5,099 nt of DNA, taken from positions 1 to 5,099 of the forward strand of contig CASFWS010000083.1 of assembly GCA_949298295.1 (NCBI GenBank). The letters are read 5' to 3'. Source of the DNA: an uncultured Bacillota bacterium (GTDB taxonomy: Bacteria > Bacillota_I > Bacilli_A > RFN20 > CAG-826). The position numbers and the translations under genes were made by a program. Positions 1-5,099 of this stretch are shown piece by piece; within the stretch, counting starts at the first letter, position 1; each line of letters opens with the position of its first letter. The notes under the pieces were generated by a model. It was not told the origin of the DNA. It did no database searches and saw nothing but the letters and a program-made list of their open reading frames with translations.

Positions 1-1007
1 CCTTCGACCGCAGCCTTGCTTAAGTAAGAGTCCCGGTCGAAGGAAGCATAGACCCGCTTCTTATTGAGGGTCGAAATGATTTGGGGACTCAGCAATTGCT
101 TGGGGCAGACCTCGAGGCAATAGCGGCAGGAAGTGCAGGCAATGAAATCGAGCCCTCGGATGGCGTGCCGAGCCGCCTCCACCGCTTTTTCTTCTTGCAC
201 GTTAAGCGGCCTAAAGTCCTTCATGGTCCTAATATTGTCCTCGACCATCTCGAGATTGCTCATCCCGGAGAGAACCATCATGACACTAGGGAAAGAGGCT
301 GCAAAGCGAAGGGCATAGCTGGCTGGGGAAGCCGGCGGGAATCCTTCGAAGGCTTTGGCGGCCTCCGGGGTGAGATTGGCTAGGCGCCCGCCCTTGACCG
401 GCTCCATCACGATGACGGGTTTCCCGAATTCGACGGCCACGTCGTAGACCTTCTTGCTTTGAACGCCCGGATCATCGTAATCGAGGTAGTTGAACTGAAT
501 CTGAACCACTTCGATTTCCGGATGGGAAGTAAGAATCCGCCTCAAGGCCTCCGGGCTATCGTGGAAGGAAATCCCTATGTGGCGGATTTTCCCCTCAGCC
601 TTGAGCTCCTTGGCAACTTCATAGGCACCGGCCGCGCTGTATTTCTTGTCGAGGACATCGCTTTGGGCATGCATCAAAAGGAAATCAAAGTACTCGACCC
701 CGGCAGCCCGCAATTCCTCTTCGATGAGCGGCTTGATGTCTTCTTTTTTCTCGAAGAAATTGGGCGATAGTTTGTCGGTCAGAATGTATTTGTTGCGCCG
801 GTAACGGGAAGTCAGGGCCTCCTTGATGGCCCATTCGCTTTTGCCACCATGATAGCCATGGGCCGTGTCGAAGTAATTGAAACCGTCTTCCAGGAAGAGA
901 TCGACCATCTTTTTGACTTGCTCGATGTCGATTTCCCCGTCTTTGAGCGGCAGGCGCATGAAACCGAAGCCAAAGTTTTTCCTAATGCCGAATTTGCTTC
1001 CATCCAT
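1..1007 (-). CDS. Aldo/keto reductase with C-terminal 4Fe-4S ferredoxin-like domain (3' end cut by window edge)
   Basis: Predicted NAD(P)H-dependent oxidoreductase of the aldo/keto reductase family, in the subgroup carrying a C-terminal iron-sulfur domain; probably cytosolic, substrate unknown. The minus strand is open from ATG at 1007-1005 through the left edge (335 complete codons). The AKR catalytic tetrad is visible: Asp47 and Tyr52 in FDTAHGYHGG, Lys79 in ILTDK, His113 in LLMHAQ. The barrel continues with the family-like GKIRHIGIS (139-147), QIQFNYLD (169-176) and VIVMEPVKGGRL (198-209). After a linker comes C291-x2-C294-x2-C297-x3-C301-P, a 4Fe-4S ligand set. Family members usually run to about 375-380 residues with a second cysteine cluster, so roughly 40 residues and the stop lie outside. 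GGGAG about 10 nt upstream supports the start. It is divergent from the kinase operon, with no functional link visible. Confidence 0.93.
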   Translation of the reverse strand, partial: MDGSKFGIRKNFGFGFMRLPLKDGEIDIEQVKKMVDLFLEDGFNYFDTAHGYHGGKSEWAIKEALTSRYRRNKYILTDKLSPNFFEKKEDIKPLIEEELRAAGVEYFDFLLMHAQSDVLDKKYSAAGAYEVAKELKAEGKIRHIGISFHDSPEALRRILTSHPEIEVVQIQFNYLDYDDPGVQSKKVYDVAVEFGKPVIVMEPVKGGRLANLTPEAAKAFEGFPPASPASYALRFAASFPSVMMVLSGMSNLEMVEDNIRTMKDFRPLNVQEEKAVEAARHAIRGLDFIACTSCRYCLEVCPKQLLSPQIISTLNKKRVYASFDRDSYLSKAAVE

Positions 1008-1033
1008 AGTCGTGTTTCTCCCGCGCTCATTTT

Positions 1034-1050
1034 CTTGCTAAACGAGCAAG
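1034..1050. repeat. Perfect inverted repeat in the reductase leader
   Basis: CTTGCT (1034-1039) and AGCAAG (1045-1050) form a perfect 6-bp inverted repeat around the 5-nt loop AAACG. It lies 27 nt upstream of the reductase start, inside the leader predicted from the promoter at 1111-1139. It could be an RNA hairpin or a repressor operator. It is not followed by a T tract in the reductase direction, so it is not a convincing terminator. Confidence 0.5.
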
Positions 1051-1110
1051 CGAAAAAGAGGCAAATGCCAACTCGGCCAAATAAGCCGCCGAAACAACGG
1101 CGAGGTCCAG

Positions 1111-1139
1111 ACTATATCTTGTAGTACGGAAGGCCCCAA
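1111..1139 (-). promoter_or_regulatory. Candidate sigma-70-type promoter for the reductase gene
   Basis: On the minus strand, TTGGGG (1139-1134) and TATAGT (1116-1111) are separated by exactly 17 nt. The minus-10 matches the consensus at five of six bases, the minus-35 at only three. Initiation would fall near 1104, giving a leader of about 97 nt before the reductase ATG. Spacing and orientation fit, but a weak minus-35 can occur by chance. Confidence 0.4.
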
Positions 1140-1160
1140 GCAAAAGAAGGTGGCTTTTGC
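1140..1160. repeat. Perfect inverted repeat upstream of the reductase promoter
   Basis: GCAAAAG (1140-1146) and CTTTTGC (1154-1160) form a perfect 7-bp inverted repeat with a 7-nt spacer. It abuts the candidate minus-35 of the reductase promoter on its upstream side, a usual place for a regulator site. No function can be assigned. The rest of the intergenic stretch 1008-1224 shows no credible gene or structured RNA. Confidence 0.45.
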
Positions 1161-1224
1161 CTAGCCCCATTGAACGACTAATGAGCATATTTCGCGCCTT
1201 GCAATCGGACGGCAGAGACGATGG

Positions 1225-1258
1225 TTTAGCGCTTTTTTAGCACCTCTCTATCTAAACT
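1225..1258 (+). promoter_or_regulatory. Tandem 11-bp direct repeat with minus-10-like element, copy A (upstream of kinase operon)
   Basis: TTTAGCGC (1225-1232) is repeated 11 bp later as TTTAGCAC (1236-1243). A third, degenerate unit, TCTATCTA, falls in register at 1247-1254. TAAACT (1253-1258) could serve as minus-10, which would put the repeats across the minus-35 region. OmpR/PhoB-like winged-helix regulators, including SARPs, bind direct repeats with 11-bp periodicity and often overlap minus-35, so this fits an activator site for the response regulator encoded downstream. A near-identical module with the same internal spacing lies at 3488-3521. Predicted initiation is near 1265, only about 11 nt before the kinase ATG. 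Confidence 0.6.
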
Positions 1259-1275
1259 TCTGCGGTTTGTTTACA

Positions 1276-2709
1276 ATGGCAAAACGTAAAGATAAAACAA
1301 GCTCTTCCGCCTCCCCCGAAAGCATGGTCGAATCCCTTGAAGAGCGACCTCCGCGTGCCAAGATGAAGTGTTTGAAATGCGCAGTCAGAATCGGAATTTA
1401 CCTCCTTGGGGCGCCTTTTCTGGCCATGCCGTTCCTTTTCTATTTCCTGGGGTCGGAAACCGCTGACGACAATTCGATGATCGTCGGAACCCTCTTCGGC
1501 ATTGCCTTCGTCCTCCTTCTCATCATCACCGTCGTCGAGTTCATCGCCCCGATTTTCATCGAGAAATCGGTCTTTACCACCGCCTTCATGGCCCTCTTCC
1601 TTCTGACCATGGCCGCGACCAGCTTGGCCGGGATTTCCTTTTATCGGAATCTAGGCGGAACCGCCCCGGAAGAAATCCTCTATCCCATCCATCAGTTGGC
1701 CTTCTTTTTGTATCTGGCTTCTTTCTTCTCCTTCGAACGGGTCTATTTCTTTCCCGAATTCAAAACCTGGACCTTATGGGTTTATGTCCTTTTTCTCATA
1801 GCCATACCGGCAGCCACCTTACCGGCCGGAAGATCGTGGGCGATCGCTGGTTATTGCATCGGTCTTCTCATGTATTTCGTGCCAACCATCATAAGCATGT
1901 TCGCCCTGGCCCGGAAAGGGAAAGACAACATGACTTTCTTCCTGACGGTCTTACTTACTTTCACCGCTATCGGGTTTGCCATCTTCGAGGCCCTTCAGTT
2001 CTTCCTCGGCCCCCGTGGCAGCCAAGCAATTGAACTGGTCGACCTCTTCGTCATCACGGTCTGCTTTGCTCTCATTTTCCTCGTCAACTACATCATCGTC
2101 GACCAGCGGCGCAAGGAAGAAGGGGCAAGAGCCCGCCACTACGAAAGCGAAGCCCTGCTCTTCGAAATCAATCCCCACCTCATCTATAACGGGCTGGCTG
2201 CCATCAAGGGCAAGTACCGGCTCGGGAAAGAAGAAGGCGACCGCCTCATTGATAGCTTTGCCGACTACCTCCGGGGAAGTCTCGCCATCGGGCGCGACAA
2301 GCTCATTCCCCTCGAGAAGGAACTAGACAACCTATCGACCTACATCGACTTCATCAGTGACGTGACCGACTTCAAGGGCCAGGTCATTTTCGACATTGAA
2401 ACCGTCGAAGGGTATATTCCGCCTCTTTCCCTCCAACCCTTCGTCGAGAACGTTTTCAAGCATGCCGGCATCGTTGACCGAGAAGACGGGGTCCTTCTCA
2501 TCTCGACCCGGGCCTATGAGGGCGGTACCGAGGTGACCATCAAGGATAACGGCCGGGGATTTTCTCTGAAGGAGCAAGCCCTCGGCGAAGGAATCAAAAA
2601 CGTTGTCGGGCGGTCGCTTCTTTCTCTCGGCGAAGCCCCGACGATCGATAGCGAGCTAAACGGTGGGACGACCGTTCGCTTCTATCTAAGAAAGGAAAGC
2701 CATGATTAA
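1276..2709 (+). CDS. Multi-spanning membrane histidine kinase, LytS/YesM-like (HPK7 type)
   Basis: Sensor kinase of a two-component system, 477 residues from ATG 1276. A charged cytosolic N-terminus (1-35) precedes about eight hydrophobic segments (near 38-58, 68-94, 98-122, 138-156, 166-184, 188-210, 220-242, 253-275) with no large extracellular domain, so the signal may be sensed in or at the membrane; it is unknown. A short charged linker leads to the His_kinase box INPHLIYN (298-305, phosphoacceptor His301). The ATPase domain shows the N box PFVENVFKHA (388-397, Asn392), DNGRGF (424-429), GEGIKN (437-442) and GGTTV (463-467). The phosphoacceptor box departs from the usual NPHFLYN. An in-frame TTG at 1267 would add three residues; ATG is preferred, though no clear Shine-Dalgarno precedes it. 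The gene overlaps the response-regulator start by 8 nt. Confidence 0.93.
   Translation: MAKRKDKTSSSASPESMVESLEERPPRAKMKCLKCAVRIGIYLLGAPFLAMPFLFYFLGSETADDNSMIVGTLFGIAFVLLLIITVVEFIAPIFIEKSVFTTAFMALFLLTMAATSLAGISFYRNLGGTAPEEILYPIHQLAFFLYLASFFSFERVYFFPEFKTWTLWVYVLFLIAIPAATLPAGRSWAIAGYCIGLLMYFVPTIISMFALARKGKDNMTFFLTVLLTFTAIGFAIFEALQFFLGPRGSQAIELVDLFVITVCFALIFLVNYIIVDQRRKEEGARARHYESEALLFEINPHLIYNGLAAIKGKYRLGKEEGDRLIDSFADYLRGSLAIGRDKLIPLEKELDNLSTYIDFISDVTDFKGQVIFDIETVEGYIPPLSLQPFVENVFKHAGIVDREDGVLLISTRAYEGGTEVTIKDNGRGFSLKEQALGEGIKNVVGRSLLSLGEAPTIDSELNGGTTVRFYLRKESHD
2691..2696 (+). promoter_or_regulatory. Ribosome binding site of the response regulator
   Basis: AAAGGA ends 5 nt before ATG 2702, inside the last codons of the kinase gene. 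With the 8-nt overlap of the two genes this fixes the start and points to translational coupling of kinase and regulator. Confidence 0.75.
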
Positions 2710-3487
2710 AATCATCGTCGTCGATGACGAAATCGATGCCCTCAAGTGTTTTCTCGAAGAGATCATCGGGGAGGAACGCATCGAATACCATTTCTTCCAG
2801 CGGGATTTTGCAGGGATTTTGTCATATGCGTCGCACAATGATTTTGATGCTGCCTTCCTCGATATCAACATGCCAGAAGGGAGCGGCATCGACCTGGCAT
2901 CGGCTCTCCTCAAAGCAAAGCCCCAAGCCAAAATCGCTTTCGTTACGGGCCTCGACCTGCGGCCCGAGGATCTGCCAGAAAGCGTCAGGAGTCATGTCAT
3001 CGGCTTCCTTTACAAGCCCTATGCCGCCTCGTCGCTCCTATCCCTCCTTAGCAAAATCGAGGGACGCAAGAGGCTCCTCCATGCGAAGATGTTCGGGAGC
3101 TTCGACTGCTTCGTCGACGGTCGCCTCGTTTCCTTTTCCTCGAGCAAGTCGAAAGAACTTTTGGCTTTGCTCCTGGCCTATGAAGGCAAGAGCCTGGCGA
3201 TGAACGATGCCATCTCGCGCCTCTGGCCCGACCACGACAGCGAAAGGGCCAAGATCCTCTACCGCGATGCTGTCTGGCGGCTAAGAAAAACGCTTCTTCA
3301 AATCGACCTCCCCTGTCTCGAGTTCGGACGGGCCGTCATCCGTCCCCTCCCCGAGTTCATCGATTGCGACTTCTGGAACTACGTCCGGGACGAGGAAGAT
3401 TCCTACCGCGGGGAATTCTGCCACTCCTACGAATGGTCGATCGATTTCCTGCCTTTCCTCGACCGCATCGCGATGAAACGGAAGTGA
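2702..3487 (+). CDS. Response regulator with receiver and SARP-like winged-helix DNA-binding domain
   Basis: Cytosolic transcription factor of 261 residues, the cognate partner of the kinase that overlaps it. Receiver domain (1-120): acidic pair Asp8-Asp9 in IIVVDDE, phosphoacceptor Asp54 in FLDINMPEGSG, Thr82 in FVTG and Lys105 in YKPY, so the phosphorylation site looks complete. The C-terminal part (about 128-215) begins MFGSFDCFVDGRLVSF and continues KELLALLLAYEGKSL, then DAISRLWPD, and later LYRDAVWRLRKTL. This is the OmpR-like winged helix of SARP-type regulators (ELLALLLAYEG helix, LW motif, recognition helix in VWRLRKTL). Only a short stub (216-255, YRGEFCHSYEW) recalls the start of the bacterial transcriptional activator domain that normally follows, so that domain is truncated. 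Its likely binding sites are the 11-bp direct repeats before its operon and directly after its stop codon. Confidence 0.92.
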   Translation: MIKIIVVDDEIDALKCFLEEIIGEERIEYHFFQRDFAGILSYASHNDFDAAFLDINMPEGSGIDLASALLKAKPQAKIAFVTGLDLRPEDLPESVRSHVIGFLYKPYAASSLLSLLSKIEGRKRLLHAKMFGSFDCFVDGRLVSFSSSKSKELLALLLAYEGKSLAMNDAISRLWPDHDSERAKILYRDAVWRLRKTLLQIDLPCLEFGRAVIRPLPEFIDCDFWNYVRDEEDSYRGEFCHSYEWSIDFLPFLDRIAMKRK

Positions 3488-3521
3488 TTTAGCGCTTTTG
3501 TAGCGCTCTTTTTGCTAAAAA
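3488..3521 (+). promoter_or_regulatory. Tandem 11-bp direct repeat with minus-10-like element, copy B (upstream of LRR gene)
   Basis: TTTAGCGC (3488-3495) is followed 11 bp later by TGTAGCGC (3499-3506) and by a degenerate third unit TTTTGCTA (3510-3517). The first 17 bases differ from copy A at one position. TAAAAA (3516-3521) lies 28 nt from the repeat start, exactly where TAAACT lies in copy A, and is preceded by TGC as in an extended minus-10. The element starts directly after the regulator's stop codon, so the LRR gene probably has its own promoter under the same regulator. Predicted initiation is near 3528. Confidence 0.62.
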
Positions 3522-3551
3522 GGCCAACGGCCTGACGGCCAGCAAAAGGAG
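3506..3551 (+). promoter_or_regulatory. Hairpin that would sequester the LRR gene's ribosome binding site
   Basis: Bases 3506-3516 (CTCTTTTTGCT) can pair with 3541-3551 (AGCAAAAGGAG) over 11 contiguous pairs, one of them G-U, enclosing a 24-nt loop. The loop contains three GGCC blocks (3522-3525, 3529-3532, 3537-3540) that can pair with one another. The 3' arm contains almost all of the Shine-Dalgarno sequence. There is no T tract after the stem, so it does not look like a terminator. Transcripts starting near 3528 would lack the 5' arm; only readthrough from the upstream operon would form it. Confidence 0.5.
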
Positions 3552-3552
3552 G
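3546..3552 (+). promoter_or_regulatory. Strong ribosome binding site of the LRR gene
   Basis: AAGGAGG ends 5 nt before ATG 3558, a near-ideal Shine-Dalgarno that fixes this start. It lies in the 3' arm of the hairpin at 3506-3551. Confidence 0.85.
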
Positions 3553-3557
3553 CTATC

Positions 3558-4784
3558 ATGAAAGCCAAAGAGCGGTTCAACCCTTTCATCGTCTTTCGCT
3601 ATCTTTCCAACAAAGCCAAGTTCAAGAAAGCCTCCAAGATCCTGGGCCTGGGCTACAGCAAGAAAGACATCGAACTCCTGGCTGGGCAGTACCGCTACAT
3701 CTCGCTTAGGAAAGACCGGAAACGGAAGGGCGCATATATCATCACGAAATGCCATCGGGGCGGGGCTTTCATCCCTTTCGAAACCGTCTATGTCGGCCCT
3801 TTCATCTCCCGAATCAAGAGACGGGCCTTTCGTCAGAAAAACGCCTTGGTCAACGGCGTCATCATCGATTCGGCTTCAACCGTCCTCGAGCCTGAGGCCT
3901 TCATGGGAGAGACGCGCTTATGGAATGTGACCATTTCCGACGAAGTCAGGGAAATACCCGACCGCTGCTTCAAGGACTGCGACGTCCTTACCAACCTAAA
4001 ACTGGGCAAGGGACTCGAACGGATCGGCGAAGAGGCATTCGCCGGCTGCCGGAAACTCAATTTCATCGGCCTGACCTCCTGCCCGAACCTCAAGGCCATC
4101 GGAGCTTGCGCCTTCGTAAAGGGAGAAGGCAACTACTCATCGATCGAAGGGTATGCCGCGGTCGCTTTGCCCGAGAGCATCGAGGAACTCGGTCCCAATG
4201 CCATTGCCATCGGACGGGTCGTAAGGTCAAATTCAAGGGCAAGCGAGGCAAGCAACTCGACGTCAAAGGGCGGCGCAACAGCACGGTCGTCGGGATTCCC
4301 GACAGCTATCGGGGCGAAGTCCATCTTCCTACCGTCCAGACGAAAGATAACGCCTCGGTCTACCAAGCCGTCGGGCTGGCCGCGGATGCGGAAAAGAAAG
4401 CCAAGGAAGCCATGGCCGAAGCCCTTCGCCTCGAGAAAGCCGGAAGAGGAAGCGAAGCCGTCAAAAAATACCTCTCCATCATTTCTTCTTATCCTGGCAA
4501 AGCCGCCGAGGCCAAATGCCAGCTCGGCTTCATGTATCTCCGCGGGAAGCTCGTGCCAGCCGACCCTAATAAAGCCTTCGCTTTTCTCAAAGACGCCGGC
4601 AAGGCCGGCATCGGGGCGGCGGCCGAGCAAGTCGCCTATTGCTACCACGACGGGATCGGAACCCCAAGCAACTTCGACGAAGCCTACCAGTGGCTCATGT
4701 TTGCCGACCGCCACGGGGCCTCGGTTCCGGAGTCGCGCTACGACGCTTGGTCGAAGCACCGGGCCGACCGCGTCGTTTCGCTGA
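3558..4784 (+). CDS. BspA-like leucine-rich-repeat protein; coding signal valid only to about 4215, then frameshifted
   Basis: The reading frame is open for 408 codons, but only about the first 219 look like protein. Residues 1-95 are basic, of unknown type, with no signal peptide or membrane segment, which suggests a cytosolic protein. About 100-215 contain repeats of the LRR_5/BspA pattern: VLEPEAFMGETRLWNVTI, then EVREIPDRCFKDCDVLTNL, then LERIGEEAFAGCRKLNFI, then LKAIGACAFVKG, then ALPESIEELGPNAI. Such repeats usually mediate protein-protein or surface contacts; the partner is unknown. After IAIGR (216-220) this frame turns into Ser, Pro and Arg-rich low-complexity sequence, typical of out-of-frame translation. 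Credible coding continues one base back, as the Sel1-like segment listed next. A one-base loss between about 4212 and 4222 would explain it. The gene follows the response regulator and has its own repeat-bearing promoter and strong ribosome site. Confidence 0.7.
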   Translation: MKAKERFNPFIVFRYLSNKAKFKKASKILGLGYSKKDIELLAGQYRYISLRKDRKRKGAYIITKCHRGGAFIPFETVYVGPFISRIKRRAFRQKNALVNGVIIDSASTVLEPEAFMGETRLWNVTISDEVREIPDRCFKDCDVLTNLKLGKGLERIGEEAFAGCRKLNFIGLTSCPNLKAIGACAFVKGEGNYSSIEGYAAVALPESIEELGPNAIAIGRVVRSNSRASEASNSTSKGGATARSSGFPTAIGAKSIFLPSRRKITPRSTKPSGWPRMRKRKPRKPWPKPFASRKPEEEAKPSKNTSPSFLLILAKPPRPNASSASCISAGSSCQPTLIKPSLFSKTPARPASGRRPSKSPIATTTGSEPQATSTKPTSGSCLPTATGPRFRSRATTLGRSTGPTASFR

Positions 4785-4960
4785 ACGACTACGAGAGCCG
4801 CCAGTACGACGAGGCCTTGAGGCAAGCCGGGACCCTTCTTGACGCGGACATGGCTCACATGGTCGCGACCATTTACCGGAGCCGCGGCCAGTATGCCAAG
4901 GCGGTGAGCGTTCTAAGAAAGCCTGCGCAGGAAGGACATCAAAAAGCCGTTGATTATAGT
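4214..4960 (+). pseudogene. Sel1/TPR-like continuation of the LRR protein in a shifted frame (no start of its own)
   Basis: Read one base back from the LRR frame (codons beginning at 4202, 4205 and so on), the DNA encodes credible protein: a basic stretch RKVKFKGKRGKQLDVKG, a helical Ala/Lys/Glu-rich part, EKKAKEAMAEALRLEKAG, and then Sel1-like repeats. These are KCQLGFMYLRGKLVPADPN followed by KAFAFLKDAGKAG; VAYCYHDGIGTPSNFDEAY followed by QWLMFADRHGA; and later HMVATIYRSRGQYAKAVSVL with RKPAQEGHQKAV. Sel1 repeats are TPR-like helical pairs that act as protein-interaction scaffolds. The intact product was probably one LRR-linker-Sel1 protein of roughly 450 residues or more. The true C-terminus is not seen, because after about 4960 this frame becomes His/Arg-rich nonsense where RND transporter coding begins in another frame. 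An internal ATG at 4412 with AAGGA ahead could start a separate Sel1 protein, but codons are already credible 200 nt earlier. Confidence 0.6.
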
Positions 4961-5099
4961 CTGCTGCCTGCCTCTTGTGGCCATAGGCATAGTCTTCGGG
5001 ATGCTGGCCGCCGGCATGAGCTTCGGCTTCGTGGCCATGGTCGGCTGCCTGGGCATCATCGGCATGATGATCAAGAACGGCATCGTCCTCATCGACGAG
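4917..5099 (+). CDS. Internal fragment of an RND-family efflux transporter (AcrB/HAE1 type), no start, runs off right edge
   Basis: In frame from 4917 (a TAA at 4914-4916 closes the frame upstream) the translation reads ESLRRKDIKKPLIIV, then LPLVAIGIVFGMLAAG, then MSFGFVAMVGCLGIIG and MMIKNGIVLIDE. This matches the membrane core of the C-terminal half of AcrB-like inner-membrane pumps, in which PL-x-vPLa-iG is followed by pfgf-x-G-x-GliG and K-N-x-IvLiDe. Intact proteins are about 1000-1050 residues and this segment would fall near residue 870-930, so some 85 percent of the gene is absent upstream. There is no ribosome site or start, and the segment is fused directly to the Sel1-like DNA. Leucine codons here favour CTG, whereas the neighbouring genes favour CTC, which suggests another origin. 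It is either a chimeric join or a remnant of a recombination event. Confidence 0.75.

Noticed and set aside
81..1124. Several plus-strand open frames of 60-100 codons.
   Set aside because: They lie opposite the reductase, whose minus-strand frame has the full catalytic tetrad and Fe-S cysteines, and they show no domains.
1267..1275. TTG at 1267 as the kinase start.
   Set aside because: It adds only three residues, and neither it nor ATG 1276 has a strong ribosome site; ATG is the simpler choice.
3506..3551. Rho-independent terminator after the response regulator.
   Set aside because: The stem is not followed by a T tract; the bases after it are the ribosome site and start codon of the LRR gene.
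4205..4235. Programmed -1 ribosomal frameshift joining LRR and Sel1 halves.
   Set aside because: No X_XXY_YYZ slippery heptamer is seen in the LRR frame near the switch, and no obvious downstream stimulatory structure was found by eye.
4218..4784. The tail of the 3558 frame taken as a genuine Ser/Pro/Arg-rich protein domain.
   Set aside because: Its composition is that of out-of-frame translation, and the neighbouring frame encodes clear Sel1-like repeats over the same bases.
4133..4858. 241-codon open frame on the minus strand beneath the LRR-Sel1 region.
   Set aside because: The plus strand carries recognisable LRR and Sel1 repeats here. The minus frame has no recognisable domain and arises from GC-rich codons on the other strand.
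1..5099. CRISPR array, tRNA, rRNA or insertion sequence.
   Set aside because: No regularly spaced long repeats, cloverleaf, rRNA core sequence or transposase motifs were seen on either strand.

Overview
The window looks like chromosomal DNA from a moderately GC-rich bacterium. The gene style suggests Bacillota: a LytS-type kinase, a response regulator with a SARP-like winged-helix output, a BspA-like leucine-rich-repeat protein, and strong AGGAGG-type ribosome sites. A gut or rumen Bacilli or Erysipelotrichia-like lineage is a guess; no rRNA or other marker gene is present. Genes run into both ends of the window, so it may be a short metagenomic contig.

Layout. Positions 1-1007 (minus strand) hold most of an aldo/keto reductase with a C-terminal 4Fe-4S domain, cut by the left edge. 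Positions 1008-1275 are a divergent intergenic region with a candidate reductase promoter, two perfect inverted repeats and a tandem 11-bp direct repeat in front of the kinase. Positions 1276-2709 and 2702-3487 (plus strand) are a translationally coupled two-component system: a multi-spanning LytS/HPK7-type histidine kinase and a response regulator (receiver plus SARP-like DNA-binding domain). Positions 3488-3557 carry a second, nearly identical copy of the direct repeat, overlapped by a hairpin that would bury the next gene's ribosome binding site. From 3558 a leucine-rich-repeat protein is encoded; near 4215 the coding signal jumps to another frame and continues as a Sel1/TPR-like region, so the gene appears frameshifted. 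At about 4917-4960 the Sel1 signal ends abruptly and an internal piece of an RND efflux transporter begins, in another frame and with no start, running off the right edge.

How it fits together. The matching repeat-plus-minus-10 modules before the kinase/regulator operon and before the LRR-Sel1 gene suggest one circuit. An unknown signal would be sensed in the membrane, phosphate passed to the SARP-type regulator, and the regulator would activate its own operon and the adjacent LRR-Sel1 gene. The hairpin could keep readthrough transcripts from the operon untranslated, so that the last gene is expressed only from its own regulated promoter. The sequence shows the repeats, the base pairing and the domains; the circuit is inference. 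The reductase has no evident link to it. The RND fragment is most simply an assembly chimera or a recent rearrangement.
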